Below the pieces are notes generated by a model that was not told the origin of the DNA, ran no database searches, and saw nothing but the letters and a program-made list of their open reading frames with translations. 64,000 bases of DNA from the NCBI GenBank assembly GCA_002842395.1, contig PHCV01000013.1, positions 1 to 64,000 on the forward strand, given 5' to 3'. A program made the position numbers and the translations under genes. Below, in pieces: positions 28,353-35,953 of this stretch. Numbering within the stretch: position 1 is the stretch's first letter; each line of letters opens with the position of its first letter. This DNA comes from Betaproteobacteria bacterium HGW-Betaproteobacteria-11 (GTDB lineage Bacteria > Pseudomonadota > Gammaproteobacteria > Burkholderiales > Rhodocyclaceae).

Positions 28353-29892
28353 ATGAGCGCGAAGTTGTTTGAAGCCGCGCTGGGCATTGCCGATCCATGG
28401 TTCATCAACGGGGTTGATTTCGACGCTGGGAAGAAGGAACTGACCATCGCCGTGGATTTTGTCACCGGTAGCCGCTTCGCTGTTCCCGACATGGACGGCA
28501 TTCATCCCGTCCACGACACCGTGACCAAGCGTTACCGGCACCTGAACTTCTTCCAGCACGAGTGTCGGTTGGCGGTGCGTGTGCCGCGAGTCAAGTTGCC
28601 TGATGGTGGTGTTCGCCAGGTCGAGCCGAGGTGGGCGGGAAAGCTCGCCGGCTTCACCCTGCTTTTTGAGGCACTGGTTCTGACGCTGTGTCGCGAGATG
28701 ATCTTCACAGCAGTCTCCCGCTTGGTGAATTTCTCCTGGCATCAGGTGACGGCCATCTGCAAGCGTTACGTCGACCTGAGTCTGGTGCAGGTCAGACTTC
28801 TCTGAAGTGACGCGGCTGGCGGTCGAATCCATCTCCATCGACATGTCGCCCGCCTTTATCGGTGGCGTATCGAAGCATCTGCCCAACGCTCAGATCACCT
28901 TCGACAAGTTCCACGTCATCGCTTATGCCAACGCCGCTGTCGACAAGATCCGTCGCATTGAACAGCGCACCGATCCAAGCCTCAAGGGATTGCGCTGGAA
29001 GCTGCTGCATGACCGGGCGAATCTGGCAGCGGATGCTCGCAACGATCTGGATGTCTTGGTGGCCCAGGCAACCACCAAGCGAACCGTCCGGTGCTGGTTC
29101 TGCAAGGAGGAACAGTTGCGAGAAATTCTCGAACGCAAGCAGGTCAATGTCGTGCGCGGTATGTTGCTGCAATGGGCGACCAACGTGATGCGCTCGAAGG
29201 TCGAGCCAATGAAGGAGGTGGCTAAGGAAACGCTGAACAAGCCACCGCCGAGCGCGACGACAGGTTCAAACTGAGGGCGAATTGTGAAACGAGTCGAAAT
29301 TTCATCGATGGCTGCCCGGTTATGGCGGTGAAAGCGGGGAATTCCCCGGTCTTCCGCTCATGCCGGGCGCACCTCTCCCGTCAGCGGTCGTCCCCATTTG
29401 ACGACATTCAGCATCGCCAGCATGGCAAAGGCCCGGTTGGCATTCTTCGTCAGACCGCGATAGCGTACCCTGGCGAAGCCCCACAGCCGCTTGAGGGTCA
29501 GGAACGGATGCTCGACCTTGGAGCGGATGCTGGACTTGCGGCGGTTGGTCTCCCGGTCTGCATCGGTCAGCGGCGCGTTCCGGTAAGCCCGCTTGTTGGT
29601 GAAATCCTTCGCCTGCGGCGCGATTTCCTTGAGCCGCTCCCGTTGCGCCTTGCCCCGGTAGGCGCTGTCGCCGTAAAAGCGGGTTTCCTCGGATGATTCG
29701 CTCTCATGTGGAGGGCATCGTCGCCTGGACGCAGACCCGACAGACCAATGGCTTCCTCGAAGCCATCAACGGGCTGTTCCGGCCGCCAAGCGCAAGGCGC
29801 GTGGCTATAGCAGCTTTTCAACCATTTGCGCCGTCGTCTTTCCCATTGCCGGCAAGCTCGATTTCTCGAAAATCAACCCTCATGCCGCTTAA
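28353..29892 (+). pseudogene. Broken ISL3-family transposase
   Basis: Three disjoint pieces match an ISL3-type DDE transposase. 28353-28805 is the N-terminal part (MSAKLFEAALGIADPWF ... WHQVTAICKRYVDLS). From about 28800 the reading moves to another frame and jumps from SEVTRLAV straight to ESISIDMSPAFIGGV, deleting about 60 residues that should contain the first catalytic Asp. The frame then runs to KVEPMKEVAK (about 29226). The C-terminal part resumes at 29691 (MIRSHVEGIVAWTQTRQTNGFLEAINGLF), shifts frame once more and ends KLDFSKINPHAA. An IS5-like fragment sits between the last two pieces. Confidence 0.82.
29358..29689 (-). mobile_element. IS5-family-like transposase C-terminal remnant
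   Basis: Reading the minus strand from 29689 gives ETRFYGDSAYRGKAQRERLK, then KRAYRNAPL, then the conserved SIRSKVEHPFLTLKRLWG and VRYRGLTKNANRAFAMLAM, ending at a TGA (29358-29360). This is the last roughly 110 residues of an IS5-group DDE transposase; the N-terminal part is missing. It interrupts the ISL3-like transposase, so it arrived later. Confidence 0.8.
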
Positions 29893-30148
29893 CCCACTTG
29901 AAATTCAACAGAGCCAAAAAAGTAGAAACGAAGCCTTCCACAGCGAGTGTGGAGGAGGCGACAGTTTGCTGAACCGCAGAAATTTGTCGTCTTCGCCATA
30001 ATTTTTAACCCCCCGTTTTGATCCCAAGATTCGACTGGGATTTTGTGGGATTCAGTGAGTCGTCGTGAAATAATAAGTTTTTCGGGAAGCCGCACCAGCT
30101 ATGGGTTTGTGGCACGTTGTGGAATGCTATGACAACATTGTGGAACGG

Positions 30149-30164
30149 TCGTCCGCTCAGCCAA
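30149..30164. repeat. Near copy of tRNA-Asp 3' end
   Basis: TCGTCCGCTCAGCCAA matches the tRNA-Asp terminus TCGTCCGCTCCGCCAA (8644-8659) at 15 of 16 positions, in the same orientation. It lies just beyond the IS remnant at the other end of the cobalamin block, where an attachment-site copy would be expected. Confidence 0.4.
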
Positions 30165-30241
30165 CGTTGCAAAACACACAGCCCGCTCCGGTGGGCTGTA
30201 TGTTCTTCTGGCCCGCTGCTGATCTCCGGCCTATTCCGGAT

Positions 30242-30265
30242 CGCCGTATCGTCAGCGCCGACTTT
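30242..30265 (-). repeat. Dispersed 24-bp repeat, copy 1
   Basis: Minus strand reads AAAGTCGGCGCTGACGAT then ACGGCG; 22 of 24 match copy 7 (49180-49203). Noncoding location. Confidence 0.8.
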
Positions 30266-30297
30266 CCTCCGGCCATGAAAGCTGGCATTCTTCCGGC

Positions 30298-31242
30298 ATG
30301 GCTTGCCAACCTCGTCTGCTGCAATTCTCCGCGCCCGACCCTCGGGGTGTGCATACGGTGGCCTATACCGAATGGGGGCGGGTGGATGCGGCCCGGCGCG
30401 TGGTCTGCGTGCATGGGCTGACGCGCAACGGCCGCGATTTCGATGCGCTGGCGGCGGCCTTGTCCGCGGCCTGCCGGGTTGCCTGCATGGATGTCGTCGG
30501 TCGTGGCCGCAGCGATTGGCTGGAGCACAAGGAAGACTACGGCTTCGCCCTCTACCAGTCGGATGCGATGGAACTGATCGCGCGGCTGACGGCATCCGCG
30601 CCACGCCGCTTCTGGTCACGCTGGTTTTCCCGCCGCGCCGAGCCGCGGGTGGCGCAGGTCGATTGGGTGGGCACTTCGATGGGCGGATTGATCGGCATGA
30701 TGCTGGCGGCGCGGCCGGACGCGCCGATCCGCCGGCTGGTGCTCAACGACGTCGGCCCGCAGGTGTCCTGGCGGGCGTTGTTGCGGCTGAAGGGAATGCA
30801 TGGCAACGGTTATCCGCACTTCGATGATCTGGCGGCGGCCGAAGCCTATCTGCGCGAGGCTTGTGCCGGCTTCGGTCCGCTCGACGACGCACGGTGGCGA
30901 GAAGTTACCCGGCATAGCATCGCACCGGTCGCGACCGGCGGCTTTCGCCTCGGCTGGGATCCCGACATCATGCGCAGCCTGCCCCGGCACGGCATGAGCG
31001 GCGTGGAGTTCGAGATCGACCTGCTATTCGGCCTCGATCTGTGGTCGCTCTGGGCGCGCGTGCGTTGCCCGGTGCTGGTGCTGCGCGGCGCGGATTCCGA
31101 CCTGCTGACGGCGGAGACGGTGCGGCGCATGCAGGCGTCGGGGCCGCCGGTCGAGGTGGTGGAATTCCACGGCGTCGGTCATGCGCCCTGGCTGATGAGT
31201 GAGGAACAGATCGCCATGGTGCGCGATTTTTTGCTGGAGTGA
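30298..31242 (+). CDS. Alpha/beta-hydrolase
   Basis: A 314-residue alpha/beta-hydrolase-fold protein. VVCVHGLTRNGRDFD carries the oxyanion HG motif, DVVGRGRSDW follows, and DWVGTSMGGLIGM is the nucleophile elbow (G-x-S-x-G). VLVLRGADSDLL supplies the acid and HGVGHAPWL the catalytic His. The reaction is unknown; esterase or C-C hydrolase are both possible. It is followed 10 nt later by the secretin-like gene, so they may be co-transcribed. Confidence 0.8.
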   Translation: MACQPRLLQFSAPDPRGVHTVAYTEWGRVDAARRVVCVHGLTRNGRDFDALAAALSAACRVACMDVVGRGRSDWLEHKEDYGFALYQSDAMELIARLTASAPRRFWSRWFSRRAEPRVAQVDWVGTSMGGLIGMMLAARPDAPIRRLVLNDVGPQVSWRALLRLKGMHGNGYPHFDDLAAAEAYLREACAGFGPLDDARWREVTRHSIAPVATGGFRLGWDPDIMRSLPRHGMSGVEFEIDLLFGLDLWSLWARVRCPVLVLRGADSDLLTAETVRRMQASGPPVEVVEFHGVGHAPWLMSEEQIAMVRDFLLE

Positions 31243-31252
31243 GGAGGGCATC

Positions 31253-32038
31253 ATGCGCTGGCTACTGCTGTTGATCCTGTGGACGGCGACGGCGCTGGCC
31301 CAGCCGCTGGAGATCATCCCGCTGCAACATCGCCAGGCCAGTCAGTTGCTGCCGCAACTTGCGCCGTTCGTCGAGCCGGGAGGGACATTGAGTGGCGTCG
31401 GCGACAAGCTGTTCTTGCGCGCTTCGCCGCGCAACCGGGAGGAGATCGGCCGGCTTGTCGCTACGCTCGATACCCCGCCTCGCCGGCTGCTGATCCGCCT
31501 GCGCCTTTCCGGCGCGGAGGACGCGGGCCGGACGGAGGCCGATCTCGCCGGCCGTGTCGTACTCGGCAGCGGCCGCCCCGTGGTGCAAGGCACGGCGCGC
31601 CTCGGGCAAGCCACGCGCAGCGAGCGGCGCACGACGCTACAGGAGGTGCAGACCCTTGAGGATGCCCCGGCCTCGATCATGGCCGGTCAATCCCTGGTGC
31701 TACCCATGCGTCAGGTGGTGCTGACGCCGGTTGGCGTGGTGGTTGCGGATAGTCTGGTGCAGCGCGATCTGGGCAGCGGCTTCATCGCCGTGCCGCATCT
31801 TGCCGGCGAGCAGGTGACGCTGACCATCCGCCCAGTGGAGGCCAGCGCCGGGTCACTGCCCGGCACGGTAAACACGTTCGAGCTGTTCACCACGGTCAGC
31901 GGACGGCTCGGCGAGTGGCTTGAACTGGGCGGGGCGAGCGGTGAGACGAGGGCTGAGACGACGCAAATCGCCGGGCAGGGCACGAATTCGGCGTCTCGCC
32001 AAATCCGAGTTTTCGTGCAGGTCGAAGAGCTGCGCTGA
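31253..32038 (+). CDS. Secretin-like periplasmic protein
   Basis: A 261-residue exported protein with an N-terminal signal (RWLLLLILWTATALAQ). Residues 18-80 resemble a secretin short N domain (LEIIPLQHRQASQLLPQLAPFVEPGGTLSG ... LFLRASPRNREEIGRLVATLD). The remainder is beta-rich (SLVLPMRQVVLTPVG, EQVTLTIRPVEA), as in the amyloid-like secretin core, but too short to form a full pore subunit. The ATG at 31253 follows GAGGAGG. The function is not established; a type IV pilus or type II secretion accessory is possible, yet no such genes are nearby. Confidence 0.55.
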   Translation: MRWLLLLILWTATALAQPLEIIPLQHRQASQLLPQLAPFVEPGGTLSGVGDKLFLRASPRNREEIGRLVATLDTPPRRLLIRLRLSGAEDAGRTEADLAGRVVLGSGRPVVQGTARLGQATRSERRTTLQEVQTLEDAPASIMAGQSLVLPMRQVVLTPVGVVVADSLVQRDLGSGFIAVPHLAGEQVTLTIRPVEASAGSLPGTVNTFELFTTVSGRLGEWLELGGASGETRAETTQIAGQGTNSASRQIRVFVQVEELR

Positions 32039-32077
32039 AACGGGCATCAGGCCGCGTGCTACCATGCCGCGCCCGCC

Positions 32078-34096
32078 ATGACTGCCCCGGATTTCTCCAT
32101 CGACCTCGACCGCCTCTTTGCTCCCGACGGGCCGCTTGCCGCGTCGATTGCCGGTTTTCGGCCGCGTCCGCAGCAGGTCGAGATGGCGTGCCGCATCGCC
32201 GAGGCGTTGCGCGAAAATTCCGCGCTGGTGGTCGAAGCCGGCACCGGCACCGGCAAGACCTTTGCCTATCTGGTCCCGGCGCTGCTCTCGGGCGGCAAGG
32301 TCATCGTCTCCACCGGCACCAAGAACCTGCAGGATCAGCTCTTCGATCGCGATCTGCCGACGGTGCGCGCCGCGCTCAAGGTCGGCGCCTCGATCGCGCT
32401 GCTCAAGGGGCGCGCCAACTACGTCTGTCCCTATCACCTCGAACGCGCGCTCACCGCCGGGCGGCTGGCGACGCGCGAAGAGGCGGCGCATCTGCGCAAG
32501 ATCGCGCGCTTTGCCGAGCGCACGAAAACCGGCGATCGGGCCGAATGCGACGACGTGCCCGAGGATTCGCCGGCCTGGAACGTGGCGACCTCGACCCGCG
32601 AGAACTGTCTCGGCCAGGAATGTCCGCAGGTCAAGGGCTGCTTCGTGCTCACCGCGCGGCAGAATGCGCAGCTGGCCGACGTGGTGGTGGTCAATCATCA
32701 CCTGTTCTTTGCCGATGTCATGCTCAAGGACGAGGGCCTGGGCGAACTGCTGCCGGCCTGCAACGCGGTGATCTTCGACGAGGCGCACCAGTTGCCCGAA
32801 GTGGCCGGCCTGTTCTTCGGCGAGAGCCTGTCCACCGCGCAGCTGATCGAGCTGGCGCGCGATGCGCGCGCCGAGGGGCTCGCCGCCTGCAAGGACTATG
32901 CGCCGCTGCAGGAGGCGAGCGCCCGGCTCGACAAGGCGGCGCGCGATCTGCGGCTGGCGGTCAAGGGCGAGAACCTGCGTCTGGCCGCCGCCCAGGTCGA
33001 AGGCGAAGCCGGCTTCGTCGCGGCACTGGCCGAGGTCGCCGCAGCCTTGCAGGAACTCGCGCGGCATCTCGATGCCCAGGCCGAGCGCAGCGAGGGGCTG
33101 GGCAATGCGCGCGGGCGCGCGCAGGAGCTGCTCACGGGCCTGGCCCACTGGCGCGAGGGCGGCGTGCCCGCGGCGAAAAATGTGGCGGAAAACACGGCGG
33201 AGGCGGTTGAAAAGGGCGCCGCGGTGAAGTGGCTGGAGGTCTATTCGCATGCCCTGGTGCTCAATCTCACCCCGCTCGATGTGGCGCCGATCTTCCGCCG
33301 GCAGATGGCCGGCCATCCGCGGGCCTGGATTTTCACCTCCGCCACGCTCGCCGTCGGCAACGATTTTTCCCACTACTGCACGGCCCTCGGGCTGACCGAG
33401 GCGGCCACCGCGCTGTGGGGCAGTCCCTTCGACTATGCCGGGAACGCCTTGCTCTACGCCCCCGCTGCGATGCCCGATCCGAACAGCGCGCACTACGTCG
33501 AGGCCGTCGCCGAGGCCGCCTGGCCGGTGATCCGCGCGGCCGGTGGGCGGGCCTTCGTGCTGTGCACCAGCCTGCGGGCAATGCGCCGGGTGCGCGAGCT
33601 GTTGCAGGAAAAGCTCGAGCGGGAAGGACTCGCGTTGCCGCTGCTGATGCAGGGCGAGGGCAGCAAGCGCGAACTGCTCGAACGTTTTCGCCGGCTCGGC
33701 AATGCGATCCTGGTCGCCAGCCAGAGTTTCTGGGAAGGTGTCGATGTGCGCGGCGAGGCGCTCTCGCTGGTGGTGATCGACAAGCTGCCCTTCGCGCCGC
33801 CCGACGATCCGGTGCTTGCCGCGCGCATCGAGAGCCTGCGCCAGGCGGGGCGCAATCCGTTTCTGGAGTACCAGTTGCCACGCACCGTGATCAACATGAA
33901 GCAGGGCGCCGGCCGGCTGATCCGCGACGAAGCCGATCGCGGCGTGCTGATGATTTGCGACCCGCGCCTCATCTCCAAACCCTACGGCCGGCGGGTCTGG
34001 CAGTCGCTGCCGCCGATGCGGCGGACGCGCGAGCTGGCCGAGGTGGAGGCGTTCTTCGGCAGCACGGTAAGTCAAGTAGAATTCGCCGATGAATGA
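32078..34096 (+). CDS. dinG: DinG/YoaA-like ATP-dependent DNA helicase
   Basis: A 672-residue SF2 helicase of the XPD/DinG type. Motif I is EAGTGTGKTFAYLVP, motif II IFDEAHQLPEV, motif VI about VINMKQGAGRLIRDEADRG. Between motifs I and II lie four Cys (ANYVCPYH, AECDD, NCLGQECPQVKGC) expected to hold a [4Fe-4S] cluster. WIFTSATL and SFWEGVDVRG are also typical. In related bacteria it resolves R-loops and damaged replication intermediates. The start at 32078 agrees with family length (about 640-700). It overlaps the next gene by 8 nt. Confidence 0.9.
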   Translation: MTAPDFSIDLDRLFAPDGPLAASIAGFRPRPQQVEMACRIAEALRENSALVVEAGTGTGKTFAYLVPALLSGGKVIVSTGTKNLQDQLFDRDLPTVRAALKVGASIALLKGRANYVCPYHLERALTAGRLATREEAAHLRKIARFAERTKTGDRAECDDVPEDSPAWNVATSTRENCLGQECPQVKGCFVLTARQNAQLADVVVVNHHLFFADVMLKDEGLGELLPACNAVIFDEAHQLPEVAGLFFGESLSTAQLIELARDARAEGLAACKDYAPLQEASARLDKAARDLRLAVKGENLRLAAAQVEGEAGFVAALAEVAAALQELARHLDAQAERSEGLGNARGRAQELLTGLAHWREGGVPAAKNVAENTAEAVEKGAAVKWLEVYSHALVLNLTPLDVAPIFRRQMAGHPRAWIFTSATLAVGNDFSHYCTALGLTEAATALWGSPFDYAGNALLYAPAAMPDPNSAHYVEAVAEAAWPVIRAAGGRAFVLCTSLRAMRRVRELLQEKLEREGLALPLLMQGEGSKRELLERFRRLGNAILVASQSFWEGVDVRGEALSLVVIDKLPFAPPDDPVLAARIESLRQAGRNPFLEYQLPRTVINMKQGAGRLIRDEADRGVLMICDPRLISKPYGRRVWQSLPPMRRTRELAEVEAFFGSTVSQVEFADE

Positions 34097-35447
34097 TCTG
34101 GACTGCGTTACCCGGGCGCGGGCGTTGAACGATGCCTGCGCCTGCGCCCTGACCGCTCCCTCGCCGCTGGCTTCCCGCCTGACGGCGCTCGAGCCGGAAC
34201 TGGCCGCGGCCTTGCTCGCCGAGCGGCCGCATCTATTCTCCGAATCGATGGTGTTCATCAGCGAAGCCGAAGCCCGGCGCATCGCGGAAGTGATTGCCGC
34301 CGTCGAGGCGGTGGTGGCACGGCCGGCTTACCCGTCGCAGGTGCTCGAACAGGCGCCGGCGGTCGCGCGGCAGGTGGTGGCCAATCGTGGCGCCTTTCTC
34401 GGTTTCGACTTCCATCTCGGCCCGCAGGGGCCACAGCTCATCGAAATCAACACCAATCCCGGTGGCGGTCTGCTGATTGCCCTGCTCGACGCGGCACAAC
34501 AGGCCTGTTGCGCCGACATCGCGCAGCTCGTCTCCGGTTCGCCGGGCCGCGCGGCGTTCGAGGTCGCGCTGATCGCCATGTTCCGCGCCGAATGGGAACA
34601 GGCTCGCCGTCCCGCCAACGCCGACTTTCCGCGCACGGTGGCGATCGTCGATGAAACGCCCGAGAGTCAGTATCTTTATCCCGAGTTCCAGCTTTTCCAG
34701 CGACTGTTCGCCGCGGCGGGCAGCACCGCGCTGATCGTGCCTCCCGAGGCGCTGGTCTTTCGTCGGGGCGCGCTCTGGCACGGTGAGCAGCGCATCGATC
34801 TGGTCTATAACCGGCTGACCGATTTTTATTTCGAGGCCGCAAACGCCGCCGCCCTGCGCGAGGCGTATCTTGCCGATGCCGTGGTCATCACGCCGCAGCC
34901 GCGGGCGCATGCGCTGTATGCCGACAAGCGCAATCTGGTGCTGTTTTCCGATCCGGCCGCGCTCGCCGCGCTGGGCGTGGAGGACGCGAGCCGTGATCTG
35001 CTCGTCCGGCATGTGCCGCGTACCCGGATCGTTCGTCCGGAGGATGCCGATGTCCTGTGGGCAGAGCGCCGCCAGTTGTTTTTCAAGCCGGTCGCCGGCT
35101 TCGGCTCGAAAGCCGCCTATCGCGGCGACAAGCTCACCCGCCGGGTGTTTGACGAGATCCTCGCCGCCGACTATGTCGCCCAGGCGCTGGTGCCGCCTTC
35201 GCTGCGCACCCTGCGCACCGCCGCCGGAGAAACTGCCACGGCGCCGCTCAAGCTCGATTTGCGCGCCTTCGCCTATGCCGGCAAGGTGCAGCTGTTCGCG
35301 GCGCGGCTGTGGCAGGGACAGACCACCAATTTCCGTACCCCCGGCGGCGGCTTCGCGGCGGTGCGCATCGTGCCGTGCACCGACGAGCGGAAGGAACAGA
35401 ACAAGGAGCAGGCCAAGGAGCAGAACAAGGAGCTGGAAGCGGGATGA
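34089..35447 (+). CDS. Putative ATP-grasp-fold protein of unknown function
   Basis: A 452-residue protein I do not assign to a characterised family. Features suggest an ATP-grasp-like ligase: DFHLGPQGPQLIEINTNPGGG (Glu/Asn metal-site style), VDETPESQYLYPEF, LFFKPVAGFGSKAAYRGDKL (glycine-rich ATP loop) and LKLDLRAFAYAG near the end. The order, metal-ligand motif before the loop, could mean a permuted fold. The C-terminus is a Lys/Glu/Gln repeat tail (RKEQNKEQAKEQNKELEAG) encoded by near-identical AAGGAGCAG units. It overlaps dinG by 8 nt and mobB by 4 nt, so expression is coupled to both. A role near molybdenum cofactor synthesis is only a neighbourhood guess. Confidence 0.55.
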   Translation: MNDLDCVTRARALNDACACALTAPSPLASRLTALEPELAAALLAERPHLFSESMVFISEAEARRIAEVIAAVEAVVARPAYPSQVLEQAPAVARQVVANRGAFLGFDFHLGPQGPQLIEINTNPGGGLLIALLDAAQQACCADIAQLVSGSPGRAAFEVALIAMFRAEWEQARRPANADFPRTVAIVDETPESQYLYPEFQLFQRLFAAAGSTALIVPPEALVFRRGALWHGEQRIDLVYNRLTDFYFEAANAAALREAYLADAVVITPQPRAHALYADKRNLVLFSDPAALAALGVEDASRDLLVRHVPRTRIVRPEDADVLWAERRQLFFKPVAGFGSKAAYRGDKLTRRVFDEILAADYVAQALVPPSLRTLRTAAGETATAPLKLDLRAFAYAGKVQLFAARLWQGQTTNFRTPGGGFAAVRIVPCTDERKEQNKEQAKEQNKELEAG

Positions 35448-35953
35448 AAGTGTTCGGTCTGGCGGGCTATTCCGGTGCGGGCAAGACGACCCTGCTCGAA
35501 GCCCTGATCCCGCGTTTTGTCGGCCGTCGGCTCAAGGTCTCGCTGATCAAGCACGCCCATCACCATTTCGACATCGACCATCCGGGCAAGGATTCCTTTC
35601 GCCTGCGCGAAGCCGGATGCAGCGAGGTTCTGCTGATGTCCGATCAGCGCTGGGTGCTGATGCACGAATTGCGCGGCGCGCCGGAGCCCTCGCTCGATGA
35701 ACAGCTGGCGCGCTTTTCCGACTGCGATCTGGTGCTGGTCGAAGGCTTCAAGCACGTGGCGATCCCCAAGCTGGTGGTGCATCGGGTGGCGCTGGGCAAA
35801 CCCCTGATCCAGGCCAGCATGGTGGAGACCCTGGTCGGCGTGGCCACCGACGAGGTCGATATTCTCGGCCGGGAAACCGATTTGCCGGTACTGAGTCTCA
35901 ACGACCATGACGCGATTTTCGAGTTCATTCTTCGCCACGAGGGTTTGCAATGA
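35444..35953 (+). CDS. mobB: Molybdopterin-guanine dinucleotide biosynthesis adaptor MobB
   Basis: A 169-residue P-loop GTPase. Walker A GYSGAGKTTL is at residues 8-17, followed by LIKHAHHHFDIDHPGKDSFRLREAGC (the MobB signature K-H-x-H with D-P-G-K-D-S-x-R) and DLVLVEGFKHVAIPKLVVHR. It assists MobA in attaching GMP to molybdopterin. The ATG at 35444 overlaps the upstream stop, and the end overlaps moeA by 4 nt. No mobA is in this window. Confidence 0.93.
   Translation: MKVFGLAGYSGAGKTTLLEALIPRFVGRRLKVSLIKHAHHHFDIDHPGKDSFRLREAGCSEVLLMSDQRWVLMHELRGAPEPSLDEQLARFSDCDLVLVEGFKHVAIPKLVVHRVALGKPLIQASMVETLVGVATDEVDILGRETDLPVLSLNDHDAIFEFILRHEGLQ

Larger units (their letters stand above)
28116..29915. 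mobile_element. Degraded ISL3-family-like insertion sequence, interrupted by an IS5-like remnant
   Basis: The ends are imperfect 23-bp inverted repeats: the left starts GCCTCTCTTGAATTTCGAG (28116) and the right, read inward on the minus strand, starts GGCTCTGTTGAATTTCAAG (from 29915); about 20 of 23 positions agree. A roughly 240-bp noncoding left end precedes the transposase. No flanking target duplication is apparent. The left end abuts the cobO stub. The element cannot be autonomous because its transposase is broken (see separate entry). Confidence 0.8.
29916..30297. other. Noncoding segment between the IS remnant and the hydrolase gene
   Basis: No convincing gene is present. It holds a short hairpin (TCCACA / TGTGGA, about 29937-29953), a near copy of the tRNA-Asp 3' end (30149-30164), a small GC-rich hairpin AGCCC/GGGCT (about 30179-30198) and one copy of the dispersed 24-bp repeat (30242-30265). 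It is the right-hand boundary zone of the cobalamin/IS segment. Confidence 0.6.

Noticed and set aside
31853-34282. 809-codon open frame on the minus strand opposite the DinG-like helicase
   Set aside because: It is a mirror of GC-rich codon bias: its content is Arg/Gly/His-rich, without domains, and the plus-strand helicase has all motifs.
35390-35442. Tandem AAGGAGCAG units as a CRISPR-like or noncoding repeat
   Set aside because: They are in frame inside the ATP-grasp-like gene and code a KEQ tail; there are no spacers.
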